In this document: piece by piece, positions 17,794-26,754 of the stretch
How positions within the stretch are numbered: position 1 is the first letter of the stretch
How the letters are laid out: the number at the start of each line of letters is the position of its first letter
Assembly: GCA_035476815.1 (NCBI GenBank)
Contig: DATILD010000023.1
Coordinates: 1 to 64,000 of the forward strand
From: Methylibium sp035476815
Lineage (GTDB): Bacteria > Pseudomonadota > Gammaproteobacteria > Burkholderiales > Burkholderiaceae_C
DNA: 64,000 bases
Reading direction: 5' to 3'
Program-made: the position numbers and the translations under genes
The notes under the pieces: model-generated
Database searches by the model: none
What the model saw: only the letters and a program-made list of their open reading frames with translations
What the model was told of the DNA's origin: nothing

Positions 17794-17977
17794 GGGCACG
17801 GCCAAAATTGTAGGCGGCAGCCCGTGAAGTCCCGCACGCGGCGCCGTGGCACGCGGCCACGCCCCCCGCGACGCAGGGGCCCCGAAGCCGCCGGCTTTGT
17901 GGCGACAATGCCTGCTGTCCAGGGAAACCCGCGTGGTCTCCAGGTCGCGCGTCCCCGTCGAGCTCCTTGCGCCCCGC

Positions 17978-19372
17978 ATGTTCGAAGACCGAAGCCAGAA
18001 ACGAACGTTCTACAACGCGCCGCAGTCCGTCACGTCCTTCGTGGCGGCACTGCTCGAGCCGTCGATCATCGTCGCGAGCTTCCTCGCCGTCAGCGCCTGG
18101 CACGACGAGCCGTTGCTGCGCGCCGGGCTGACCCTGTGCCTGCTGGTGTTCGCGCTGACCTTCCCGGGCCGCAACCGCTTCCGCGACGGTGGCATCGCCG
18201 CGGCGGTCGACATCACGCTGTCGTGGTTCAGCCTGCTCGCGATCCTGCTGCTGTGCGGCTACGCGACCAACAGCCTGTACTACTTCGAGAACGACGTGCT
18301 CATCACCTGGGCGCTGGTGACGCCGGTGCTGCAGTGGCTGGCCGTGGCGGCCGGGCGCTTGACCCTCCGCCATCGCGCCCAGCTGCCGCACAACCGCAGC
18401 TCGGCGATCATCGTCGGCGCCGGCCCGCTGGGCGCCAAGGTCGCGCGCGCACTGCGCAGCCGGCCCGATGCCCGCATCGACCTGCTCGGCTACTTCGACG
18501 ACCGCACCGACGACCGCGTCTCGCCCGAGACCCAGTCGTCGCGACTCGGCACGCTGACCGACGTCGCCGGCTACATCACCGCGCACAGCGTGAAGGAGGT
18601 CTACATCACGCTGCCGCTGGGCTCGCAGCCGCGCATCCTGCAGCTGCTCGAGTCGCTGCAGGGCACCACCGCGTCGCTGTTCTTCGTGCCCGACGTGTTC
18701 GGCATCAGCATCATCCAGGGCCGGCTGCAGGACATGAACGGCGTGCCGGTCGTGGGCATCTGCGAGACCCCGTTCACCGGCACCAACGAACTGTCCAAGC
18801 GCCTGTCGGACCTCGTGCTGGCCAGCGCCATCCTGCTGCTGATCTCGCCGCTGCTGCTGCTGATCGCGGTCGGCGTGAAGCTGAGTTCGCCGGGGCCGGC
18901 GATCTTCAAGCAGCGCCGCAACGGACTCGACGGCGAGGAGATCATCGTCTACAAGTTCCGCTCGATGACGACCGAGGACAACGGTGGCCGCGTCGTGCAG
19001 GCCACGCGCGGCGATGCCCGCATCACGCCCTTCGGCGCCTTCCTGCGCCGCACCTCGCTCGACGAACTGCCGCAGTTCGTCAACGTGCTGCAGGGGCGCA
19101 TGAGCATCGTCGGCCCGCGGCCGCATGCCGTTGCGCACAACCAACTCTACCGCGACCTGATCAAGGCCTACATGGTGCGCCACAAGGTCAAGCCGGGGAT
19201 CACCGGCTGGGCCCAGGTCAACGGACTGCGGGGAGAAACCGACACCGTCGAGAAAATGCGCGCCCGGGTGGAATACGACCTCGAGTACCTGAGAAACTGG
19301 TCGCTGGCGCTCGACCTGCAGATCATCCTGCGCACGATCCGGCTGGTGTTCTTCGACCGCCAGGCCTACTGA
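17978..19372 (+). CDS. Undecaprenyl-phosphate sugar phosphotransferase (EpsB/WcaJ type)
   Basis: A 464-residue polyprenyl glycosylphosphotransferase, the enzyme that starts a polysaccharide repeat unit by moving a sugar phosphate onto undecaprenyl phosphate. It has about four N-terminal membrane helices, a Rossmann-like domain (IIVGAGPLGAKVARAL), a fifth helix near 285, and the bacterial sugar transferase domain with KFRSM, RRTSLDELPQF, SIVGPRPHA and KPGITGWAQVNG. The start is ATG 17978 (MFEDRSQ); earlier in-frame codons give an unlikely tail. It opens the long rightward operon. Confidence 0.92.
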   Translation: MFEDRSQKRTFYNAPQSVTSFVAALLEPSIIVASFLAVSAWHDEPLLRAGLTLCLLVFALTFPGRNRFRDGGIAAAVDITLSWFSLLAILLLCGYATNSLYYFENDVLITWALVTPVLQWLAVAAGRLTLRHRAQLPHNRSSAIIVGAGPLGAKVARALRSRPDARIDLLGYFDDRTDDRVSPETQSSRLGTLTDVAGYITAHSVKEVYITLPLGSQPRILQLLESLQGTTASLFFVPDVFGISIIQGRLQDMNGVPVVGICETPFTGTNELSKRLSDLVLASAILLLISPLLLLIAVGVKLSSPGPAIFKQRRNGLDGEEIIVYKFRSMTTEDNGGRVVQATRGDARITPFGAFLRRTSLDELPQFVNVLQGRMSIVGPRPHAVAHNQLYRDLIKAYMVRHKVKPGITGWAQVNGLRGETDTVEKMRARVEYDLEYLRNWSLALDLQIILRTIRLVFFDRQAY

Positions 19373-19427
19373 GCGGGTTCCGAGCGGCCCGCCCTTCGAG
19401 TATCCGCACGCCGAACGAGGAGCCCCG

Positions 19428-20699
19428 ATGAAGCACCTGTCCCGCCGCCCCCAGTCCGCTGCCCGCACCATCGTCCTGGCCTGCCTGCTGGGCGCACTGG
19501 CCAGCGGCGCCGCCCACGCGCAGACCAGCCCCTACTACCTGCGCGCCTCGCAGACCTTCAGCTACGACTCGAACCTGTTCCGCGTCCCCGACGCCGCGGG
19601 CACGGAGAGCGACGTGATCTCCACGACCGCGCTGACCGTCGGGCTGGACCAGCCGATCAGCCGCCAGCGCCTGCTCGCCTCGGCCACGGTGCGCGGCAAC
19701 GCCTACCGCGACAACAGCGAACTGAACGGCGCCGGCTACGACCTGCTGCTCGGGCTCGACTGGGAGGCCGCGTCGAAGCTCAGTGGCACGGCGCGCATCA
19801 CTGCCTCGCAGTCGCAGGCCGGCTTCGAGAGCTACGGCGGCCTGGCGCAGCCGCAATCGGGCCGCAACCAGGAGCGCTCGCGCCTCGTCGACCTGCGCGG
19901 CCAGTACGGCGGCGCCTCGGTGCTGACGCTCGAGGCCCAGGCCAACCTGACCGACATCAGCTATTCGTCGACCGGCTTCGCGAGCCGCGAGCGCGAGAGC
20001 GCGATGCTCGGCGCCGGCCTGCGCTGGCGCCCGGGCGGCCCATGGTCCTTCGGACTGATGCTCCGGCGCACCGATGGCGAGTACCCGCGCTTCTCCGCCA
20101 TCGCCGGGGCCGACGAGTACACGCGCAACGACGTGGACCTGACCGCCGAGTTCCTGCCGACCGGCGCGAGCCGCCTGAGCGCGCGCATCACGCACACCGA
20201 CGAGCAGCACGACCTGGACGCGAGCCGCGACTTCAGCGGCGTGACCGGCGAACTGCGCTGGAACTACCAGGCCACCGGCAAGCTGTCCTTCATGACGCTG
20301 CTGGCGCGCGAAACCGGCTCCGGCAGCTCGACCACCACGCAGCTCATCCCCGGCGGCGACGAGACGACCACCTACCTGACCGACAGCCGCCTCACCAATC
20401 GCCTCGGCCTGCAGGCCGACTGGGAGGCGACGGCGAAGATCCGCGTCACCGCGAACTTCGACTACTCGCGCGACTTCTACGACACGCAGTTCCTGGATGG
20501 CTCCGGCGTCGTGGCGGGCAACCGCCGCGGCTACAGCCGGCGCGTCGGCCTGACCGCCGGCTACGCCATCACGCGCGTCTGGACGCTGCAGTGCGGCCTG
20601 TCGCGCCTGAGCCGCGACTCGGGCGTCACGCTCGGCGGCCAGAGCTACGCCTACGACGCCAACACCGCCTCCTGCAGCGCGACGCTGGCGCTGCAGTAA
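19428..20699 (+). CDS. EpsL-like outer-membrane beta-barrel protein
   Basis: A 423-residue protein with a cleavable signal peptide ending SGAAHA-QT, followed by SPYYLRASQTFSYDSNLFR, a typical opening of the EpsL family found in betaproteobacterial exopolysaccharide operons. The rest shows alternating barrel-like strands with many Arg, Tyr and Ser. It is probably the outer-membrane export or secretin-like component of the polysaccharide system. GAGGAG lies just before ATG 19428. It follows the initiating sugar transferase by 55 bases. Confidence 0.8.
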   Translation: MKHLSRRPQSAARTIVLACLLGALASGAAHAQTSPYYLRASQTFSYDSNLFRVPDAAGTESDVISTTALTVGLDQPISRQRLLASATVRGNAYRDNSELNGAGYDLLLGLDWEAASKLSGTARITASQSQAGFESYGGLAQPQSGRNQERSRLVDLRGQYGGASVLTLEAQANLTDISYSSTGFASRERESAMLGAGLRWRPGGPWSFGLMLRRTDGEYPRFSAIAGADEYTRNDVDLTAEFLPTGASRLSARITHTDEQHDLDASRDFSGVTGELRWNYQATGKLSFMTLLARETGSGSSTTTQLIPGGDETTTYLTDSRLTNRLGLQADWEATAKIRVTANFDYSRDFYDTQFLDGSGVVAGNRRGYSRRVGLTAGYAITRVWTLQCGLSRLSRDSGVTLGGQSYAYDANTASCSATLALQ

Positions 20700-20734
20700 G
20701 GCGGACGCCGCCGCCGCTCGGCACAGGGGCTCCG

Positions 20735-21898
20735 ATGACACGAGCGGCACCGGCCCGATCGGCCCGCCGCAGCTGGGCCTTGCCGGCCGTCGTGCTGGCA
20801 CTCGCCCTGCTGGGCGGGCTGGCAGCTTGGAAGGGGCGGCGCGCCGTCGAGGTGTTTCTGCTGACCGACCTGAAGGTCGTCACGCTGGCCGAGGGTCTCG
20901 ACACGCCCTGGTCGCTCGCCTTCCTGCCCGACGGTCGCATGCTGGTGAGCGAACGGCCTGGGCGGGTGCGGCTGCTCGACGGCCGCGGCGGGCCCGGCGC
21001 GGTGTTGCAGGGCCTGCCACCGGTCTGGCCCGCCGGCGGGCTGATGGGCATCGCGGTGGCCGCGGAGGGCGTCGAGGCGCCCTGGGTCTACTGGAGCTAC
21101 CTGGAACCCGCGGCCGACGGTCAGACGGGCCGCAACGCAGTCGCCCGCGGTCGGCTGCGCGGCGAGCGGCTCGATGCGGTCGAGGTGATCTTCCGCGATC
21201 CGCAGTTCGGGCCGGACCGGGGCTCGTTCGGATCACGGCTTGCCTTCGGCCCGCAGGGGCACCTCTTCGTCACGCTGGGCGACCGCAGCGAGCCCGCGCA
21301 GGCCCAGCGCCTCGACTCCTACCGCGGCAAGCTGCTGCGGCTGCAGCCCGACGGCAGCGTGCCGCCGGACAACCCCTTCGTCGGCCGCACCGGCGCGCTC
21401 GGCGCGATCTGGGCGCTCGGCTTTCGCGACCCGCAGGGTATCGAGGTCGATCCCAAGACCGGCCACGCCTGGGTCAGCGACCACGGACCGCTCGGCGGCG
21501 ACGAGGTCAACCTCGTCAAGGCCGGCGCCAACCACGGCTGGCCGATCGTGAGCTACGGCTGCGAGGAGATCACCTGCGCACCGATCGGCGAAGGCCGCGA
21601 GAAGCCCGGCATGGCACCGGCCGCGATCTGGTGGGGCGAGGACGTGGCCATGCCCCCGACAGCGGTGCTGAGGCTCGACAGCAGCCGCTACCCGGACTGG
21701 CGCGGCGAACTGCTGGTCGGCATGCTGTCCGGGCAGGCCTTGCTGCGTCTGCGGGTCGACGGCGAGCGGTTGGTCGATCCGCGCCCGGTGTTCGTCGGCC
21801 GCCCGAAGCGCACCCGCGACGTGCGTCAGGGACCGGACGGCTGGCTCTACCTCGTCACGAACTCGCCGGACGGCCGCGTGCTGCGGCTCGAACGATGA
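20735..21898 (+). CDS. PQQ-dependent sugar dehydrogenase-like protein
   Basis: A 387-residue protein with a signal anchor (ALPAVVLALALLGGLAAW) and a six-bladed glucose/sorbosone dehydrogenase propeller. Family motifs include LDTPWSLAFLPDGRMLVSER, GFRDPQGIEVD, DHGPLGGDEVNLV and NHGWPIVSYG. It would oxidise a sugar in the periplasm if PQQ is bound; cofactor residues were not proven by eye. It lies inside the polysaccharide operon between epsL and an ACP gene, so a polysaccharide-linked substrate is plausible but inferred. Confidence 0.8.
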   Translation: MTRAAPARSARRSWALPAVVLALALLGGLAAWKGRRAVEVFLLTDLKVVTLAEGLDTPWSLAFLPDGRMLVSERPGRVRLLDGRGGPGAVLQGLPPVWPAGGLMGIAVAAEGVEAPWVYWSYLEPAADGQTGRNAVARGRLRGERLDAVEVIFRDPQFGPDRGSFGSRLAFGPQGHLFVTLGDRSEPAQAQRLDSYRGKLLRLQPDGSVPPDNPFVGRTGALGAIWALGFRDPQGIEVDPKTGHAWVSDHGPLGGDEVNLVKAGANHGWPIVSYGCEEITCAPIGEGREKPGMAPAAIWWGEDVAMPPTAVLRLDSSRYPDWRGELLVGMLSGQALLRLRVDGERLVDPRPVFVGRPKRTRDVRQGPDGWLYLVTNSPDGRVLRLER

Positions 21899-22023
21899 GG
21901 GCGGCCGACCAGGCCTCGATCGCCCCGCACGGCCATGCGGCGACACTCGCGCCGGTAATCCGCCATGACATCCGCCTGACGTTCGCCGGTGGCCGCAAAT
22001 ACGGCATTGCCATGGCGATTGCG

Positions 22024-22033
22024 ACCCCCTACC
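22024..22033 (+). promoter_or_regulatory. ACCCCCTACC motif, possible operator half-site
   Basis: ACCCCCTA lies about 40 bases before the ACP start and recurs at 52650-52657 before the N-oxygenase gene. Two occurrences are too few to prove a site. Confidence 0.25.
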
Positions 22034-22073
22034 CTCCCGACCAGCTTTCCGCCGTACCCAGACCCGCCGCACG

Positions 22074-22328
22074 ATGTCCACCGACGCCCTCGAACCCCGC
22101 ATCCGCACCATCCTCGTGGAGCACGGCCGCCTCGGCGCCGACGCCCTGACGATCGATGCCACCGCCGACCTCTACGAGGCCGGCATGAGCTCCCACGCCA
22201 GCGTCAACGTGATGCTGGCGCTCGAAGGCGGCTTCGGCATCGAGTTCCCCGACCACATGCTCAAGCGCAGCGTTTTCACCAGCATCACGTCGATCCGGCG
22301 GGCGCTGGACGAGTTGATCGCCCCCTGA
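22074..22328 (+). CDS. Free-standing acyl carrier protein
   Basis: An 84-residue carrier protein. The phosphopantetheine serine is expected in LYEAGMSSHASVNVMLALE, where GMSSH replaces the common DSL. It carries an acyl or aminoacyl group as a thioester in the cytoplasm. It is not a fatty-acid AcpP: the helix II sequence differs and the context is a polysaccharide operon. The aminoacyl:carrier-protein ligase encoded five genes downstream is its likely loading enzyme, and the local phosphopantetheinyl transferase its likely activator. A gap of 175 bases precedes it. Confidence 0.88.
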   Translation: MSTDALEPRIRTILVEHGRLGADALTIDATADLYEAGMSSHASVNVMLALEGGFGIEFPDHMLKRSVFTSITSIRRALDELIAP

Positions 22329-22336
22329 GAGCACCG

Positions 22337-24874
22337 ATGACCCACGCCGTGCGTCGCGACCCGCTGCGCCACGGCTGGCAGCTGTGCGCGCTGCCGGCTG
22401 GTGCACCGCCGGGCGCCGAGGCTGCGCTCGGTCCCGCGGATTGGATCGACGCCGGTGGCCATGGCACCGTCGCCGCGGCGCTGCGCGCCGCCGGCCACTG
22501 GTCGCTCGACGGTCCCCCGCGTCGCTTCGACGCCGAAGACTGGTGCTGGCGCCTGGCCTTCGATGCCGAGCCGGCGGCGGGTGGCGAGTCGGTGCTGCTG
22601 CTCTTCGACGGGCTCGCCACCGTCGCCGAGGTTCGGCTGAACGGCGAGCCGCTGCTGCGCTCGGACAACATGTTCGTCGCGCACCGCTGCGACGTCGGCG
22701 CGCAGCTGCGCGGCCGCAACGAGCTGCTGCTGCGCTTCGCCGCCCTCGACCCGCTGGTCGCGACACCCCGCGCGCGGCCGCGCTGGCGTGCCCCGATGGT
22801 CGAACACCAGCAGCTGCGCTGGTGGCGCACCACCCTGCTCGGCCGCACCCCGGGCTGGTCGCCGCCGGCCGCGCCGGTGGGTCCGTGGCGCGGCATCCGG
22901 CTCGAGCGGCGCTCGCAGGTCGAACTGGCCGACATGGCGCTGCACGCGACGCTCGACGGCCGCGACGGACGCATCGCCTTCCAAGGCCGGCTGCGCGGTC
23001 TCGGCGGCCGCACGATCGAAGCCGTCGAGCTGCGCGTGGCGCGCGGCGAAACGCTGTACCGCAGCGCGCTGACCTGCCAAGGCGGCGCCGAGCTCACGTG
23101 CCAGGGCGGGTTGACGGTGCCGGACGCGGCCCCATGGTGGCCGCACACCCACGGCGAGCCGGCGCTGTACCGCGCCACGCTCCACGTCCGCCTCGCGGGC
23201 GCCGCGGCGCCGGTTGAGTTCGCGCTCGGCGACACCGGCTTCCGCCGGATCGAACTCGACACCGACGGCGGACGCTTCGCGCTGCGCGTCAACGGCGTGC
23301 CGGTGTTCTGCCGCGGCGCCTGCTGGATGCCGCTCGATCCGGTCGGCCTGTCGGCATCGCCCGAGGCCCTGCGCGAGGCGGTGGCCACGGTTCGCGACGC
23401 CGGCATGAACATGCTGCGCGTCAGCGGCGCGACCGTCTACGAGGACGAGGCCTTCCACGACGAGTGCGACCGCCAGGGCGTGCTCGTCTGGCAGGACTTC
23501 ATGTTCGCCAACATGGACTACCCGGGCGGGGACGCGGCCTTCCGCGCCTCGGTTGAACGGGAGGTGCGGCAGCAGGCGGCGCGCTGGCGCCACCGCCCCT
23601 CGCTGGCGGTGCTGTGCGGCAACAGCGAGGTGGAGCAGCAGGCCGCGATGTGGGGGGCACCGCGCGAGCTGTGGGCCCCGCCGATATTCCACGAGCACAT
23701 CGCCGGCTGGGCGCGCGAGGCCTGTCCCGGCGTGCCCTACTGGCCGTCGAGCGCGCATGGCGGCGCCTTCCCGCACCAGGTCGACACCGGCACGACCTCC
23801 TACTACGGCGTCGGCGCCTACCTCGGCCCCTGGACCGATGCGCGACGCGCCGGCGTCAAGTTCGCCACCGAGTGCCTGGGTTTCGCCAACGTGCCGACGG
23901 CGGCCACGATCGCGCGCATGCCGGGCGGTCATGGCCTGCGCGTGCACCACCCCGGCTGGAAGGTCCGCGCGCCGCGCGACCTCGGCGCCGGCTGGGACTT
24001 CGAGGACGTTCGCGACCACTATCTCGGCCAGCTGTTCGGCCTCGACGCGACGGCGCTGCGGCGGGTCGACCACGACCGCTACCTCGCCCTCAGCCGCGCC
24101 GTCACCGGCGAGGTGATGGCAAGCGCGCTGGCCGAGTGGCGGCGCGCCGGCTCTGGCTGCGGCGGTGCGCTGCTGTGGTTCCTGCGCGACCTGTGGGCCG
24201 GCGCCGGCTGGGGCCTGCTCGACGACATGGGCCTCCCCAAGCCCTGCTTCTGGCCGGTGCGCCGGGTGCTGCAGCCGGTCGCACTGGCGATCGGCGACGA
24301 GGGGCACAACGGCCTGCACCTCCACGCCTTCAACGACCACGCCGCGGCGCTCGACGCGGTGCTGGAGCTCGTCGCCTATCCCGACGAAGGCCGCCCCGTC
24401 GCCCAGGCCAGCCAGGCGCTGCAGGTCGCGCCGCGCGGCGCCCTGACGGTCGCCGCGGCCGAACTGCTCGATGGCTTCTACGACCTTTCCTACGCCTACC
24501 GCTTCGGCCCGCCGCCGGCGACGCGGGTCTGGGCGGGTCTGCGCGACGCAGCCGGCGAGCTGCTGGCGCAGGCCTGGCACTTCCCGGTCGGGCCGCCGAC
24601 GCAGCAGTCGGCCGACACCGGCCTGACGGCGGGCCTCGAGCGCGCCGACAACGGCCTGCTGACACTCGGCCTGCAGGCCGGCGGCTTCGTCCAGGACCTG
24701 TGCATCGAGGCCGACGGCCTGCGCCCTGACGACAACCACTTCCACCTGCGCCCCGGCGAGTCGCGCCGCGTCGCCTTGCACCCGGCACCGGCGGCGCCGG
24801 CCACGCACCGCGCCCAGGTCGGCGTGTCGTCGCTCAACGCGCGCCGCCGCCTCGTGTTCGAGGTGCCGCGTTGA
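22337..24874 (+). CDS. Glycoside hydrolase family 2 protein (beta-mannosidase-like)
   Basis: An 845-residue protein with the GH2 layout: sugar-binding jelly roll (about 60-190), immunoglobulin-like domain (190-300), then TIM barrel from FRRIELDTDGGRFALRVNG. The probable acid/base Glu is E431 in LCGNSEVEQQ and the probable nucleophile E512 in FATECLGF. Most resembles beta-mannosidases. No signal peptide is visible, so it may act in the cytoplasm on a lipid-linked or imported oligosaccharide. It starts eight bases after the ACP stop and overlaps the next gene by four bases. Confidence 0.85.
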   Translation: MTHAVRRDPLRHGWQLCALPAGAPPGAEAALGPADWIDAGGHGTVAAALRAAGHWSLDGPPRRFDAEDWCWRLAFDAEPAAGGESVLLLFDGLATVAEVRLNGEPLLRSDNMFVAHRCDVGAQLRGRNELLLRFAALDPLVATPRARPRWRAPMVEHQQLRWWRTTLLGRTPGWSPPAAPVGPWRGIRLERRSQVELADMALHATLDGRDGRIAFQGRLRGLGGRTIEAVELRVARGETLYRSALTCQGGAELTCQGGLTVPDAAPWWPHTHGEPALYRATLHVRLAGAAAPVEFALGDTGFRRIELDTDGGRFALRVNGVPVFCRGACWMPLDPVGLSASPEALREAVATVRDAGMNMLRVSGATVYEDEAFHDECDRQGVLVWQDFMFANMDYPGGDAAFRASVEREVRQQAARWRHRPSLAVLCGNSEVEQQAAMWGAPRELWAPPIFHEHIAGWAREACPGVPYWPSSAHGGAFPHQVDTGTTSYYGVGAYLGPWTDARRAGVKFATECLGFANVPTAATIARMPGGHGLRVHHPGWKVRAPRDLGAGWDFEDVRDHYLGQLFGLDATALRRVDHDRYLALSRAVTGEVMASALAEWRRAGSGCGGALLWFLRDLWAGAGWGLLDDMGLPKPCFWPVRRVLQPVALAIGDEGHNGLHLHAFNDHAAALDAVLELVAYPDEGRPVAQASQALQVAPRGALTVAAAELLDGFYDLSYAYRFGPPPATRVWAGLRDAAGELLAQAWHFPVGPPTQQSADTGLTAGLERADNGLLTLGLQAGGFVQDLCIEADGLRPDDNHFHLRPGESRRVALHPAPAAPATHRAQVGVSSLNARRRLVFEVPR

Positions 24875-26682
24875 GCGCGCCTCCGGCCGAACCGCTCTAC
24901 TTCGGCCCCTCGGAGGAGCCGCTGTTCGGCTGGCTGCACCGCGCGCCGGGTGACGGGCCGCCAGCCCTCGGCCTGGTGATCTGCAACCCCTTCGGCTTCG
25001 AGGAGGTCTGCGCGCACCGCAGCCTGCGCGCGCTGGCCCAGGCCGCCGCCGGTGGCGGCGTGCCGGCGCTACGCTTCGACTACGCCGGCTGCGGCAATTC
25101 GCACGGCAGCGATCGTGATCCGGGTCGGGTGGCTTCCTGGCTCGCCTCGACCCAGGAAGCCATCGCGGCGCTGCGCCGCGCGACCGGCGTCGACCGGGTG
25201 GCGCTGCTGGGCGTGCGCCTCGGGGCGCTGCTCGCCGCGCTGGCGGCCCGCGAGCGCGACGACGTCGCCGGGCTCGTCGCCGTGGCGCCGGTCGTCAGCG
25301 GGCGCGCCTACCTGCGCGAGCTGCGCATCCTCGGCGAGACGCTCGACTCGACCGGCCGGCCGATGCCGGCCGACCCGCAGCTGTTCGAGTCGGCGGGGTT
25401 CTGCCTGGCCGCCGACGCCGTCGCCGAGCTCGAGGCGATCGACCTGCGCAAGCTGCCGGGCGCGCCGGCGGCCCGGGTGCTGGTGGTCGGGCGCGACGAC
25501 CTGCCCGCGCCCGACGACTGGCCGGCGCAGCTGGAGCGCAGCGGCGTGCAGGTGTCGCGCGCCGACTGGTCGGGCTATGCGGGCATGATGGCCGACCCGC
25601 AACGCGCCCAGGTGCCCCACGCCCTGATCGACGGCGTCGTGAGCACCCTGCTGCAGTGGCGATCGACCGCCGCGCCCGGCGCGGCCGGCGGCCCGATCGG
25701 CAGCACTGCCGTGTGGCTGGACGGACTGCACGAAAGCCTGGAGCGCATCGACGCCGACGGCGTGCCCCTGTTCGGCGTGCTGATCCGGCCGGCCGCAGCG
25801 GCGCCGCGGGTCGGCATCCTGATGCTCAACTCGGGCTCGGTGCACCACATCGGGCCGAACCGGCTGTGGGTCGAACTCGCTCGCGACTGGGCGGCGCGCG
25901 GTGCCGCGGTGCTGCGGCTGGACCTCTCCGGCATCGGCGACAGCCCGGCGCGGCCGGGCGCCGACGAGAACATCGTGTACTCGCCGCACGCCGCCGCCGA
26001 CATCGCCGCGGCGCTGGCGCGGCTGCGTGCGTCGACCGGCGTCGACGACTGCCGCCTGCTCGGCCTGTGCTCGGGCGCCTTCCATGCGTTCAAGGCCGCC
26101 GTGGCGGACCAGCCGGTGCAGGCCTGCCTGATGGTCAACCCCCTGACCTTCTTCTGGGATCCGCGCTGGGTCACGAACGAGGGCCTGCGCGACTACGAGC
26201 CGATCGAGCTGATGGCGCGCTACCGCCGGCTCGCGTTCACCCGCCATCCCTGGCGCAAGCTGCTCGCCCTCGACCTCGACCTCGGCGCGATCGCGGCCGT
26301 GGCGGCGCGCCGCCTCACCACGCTGGCGCGCGGCTTCGCGGCCGAGACCGCGCGCCGGCTCGGGCTGCCGCTGCGCGACGACCTGGCGCGCGACATCGAG
26401 AAGGCGTCCGGGGCGGGCCGCCTGCTGCACTTCGTGTTCTCGGCCGGTGACCCCGGGCTCGAGCTGCTGCAGCTGCAGGGCGGCCGCACCGTGCGGCGGC
26501 TGGAGGCCGGCGGTCGGCTCACGATCGCGCTGATCGACGGCGCCGACCACACCTTCACGCGCCGGGCCCGGCGCGACATGCTGGTGAGCCAGCTCGACCG
26601 ACTCGCGGGGCTCGTCGTGGCCGAACCGACACACCCGGAAACCCCCCCGATCGGGTGGGTCGGCGTGGAGGATCCGCGCTAG
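24871..26682 (+). CDS. Tandem alpha/beta hydrolase with altered nucleophile elbows
   Basis: A 603-residue protein made of two alpha/beta hydrolase units (about 8-260 and 280-595). The first unit has FDYAGCGNS but its elbow is GVRLG, with R116 where the nucleophile should be. The second has LDLSGIGDS and an elbow GLCSG, putting C400 at the nucleophile position, with GADHTF supplying a possible His. So the first half looks catalytically dead and the second may use Cys. A thioesterase or acyltransferase role next to an ACP is plausible but inferred. TTG start with GAGG upstream; TTGA overlap with the GH2 gene. Confidence 0.82.
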   Translation: MSAPPAEPLYFGPSEEPLFGWLHRAPGDGPPALGLVICNPFGFEEVCAHRSLRALAQAAAGGGVPALRFDYAGCGNSHGSDRDPGRVASWLASTQEAIAALRRATGVDRVALLGVRLGALLAALAARERDDVAGLVAVAPVVSGRAYLRELRILGETLDSTGRPMPADPQLFESAGFCLAADAVAELEAIDLRKLPGAPAARVLVVGRDDLPAPDDWPAQLERSGVQVSRADWSGYAGMMADPQRAQVPHALIDGVVSTLLQWRSTAAPGAAGGPIGSTAVWLDGLHESLERIDADGVPLFGVLIRPAAAAPRVGILMLNSGSVHHIGPNRLWVELARDWAARGAAVLRLDLSGIGDSPARPGADENIVYSPHAAADIAAALARLRASTGVDDCRLLGLCSGAFHAFKAAVADQPVQACLMVNPLTFFWDPRWVTNEGLRDYEPIELMARYRRLAFTRHPWRKLLALDLDLGAIAAVAARRLTTLARGFAAETARRLGLPLRDDLARDIEKASGAGRLLHFVFSAGDPGLELLQLQGGRTVRRLEAGGRLTIALIDGADHTFTRRARRDMLVSQLDRLAGLVVAEPTHPETPPIGWVGVEDPR

Positions 26683-26754
26683 GACGCGGCATCCGACCGA
26701 ACCGCCCTTGCGGGTGCTCCCCGGCGGCCGCGCGTTGGGCATACGATCCACACC

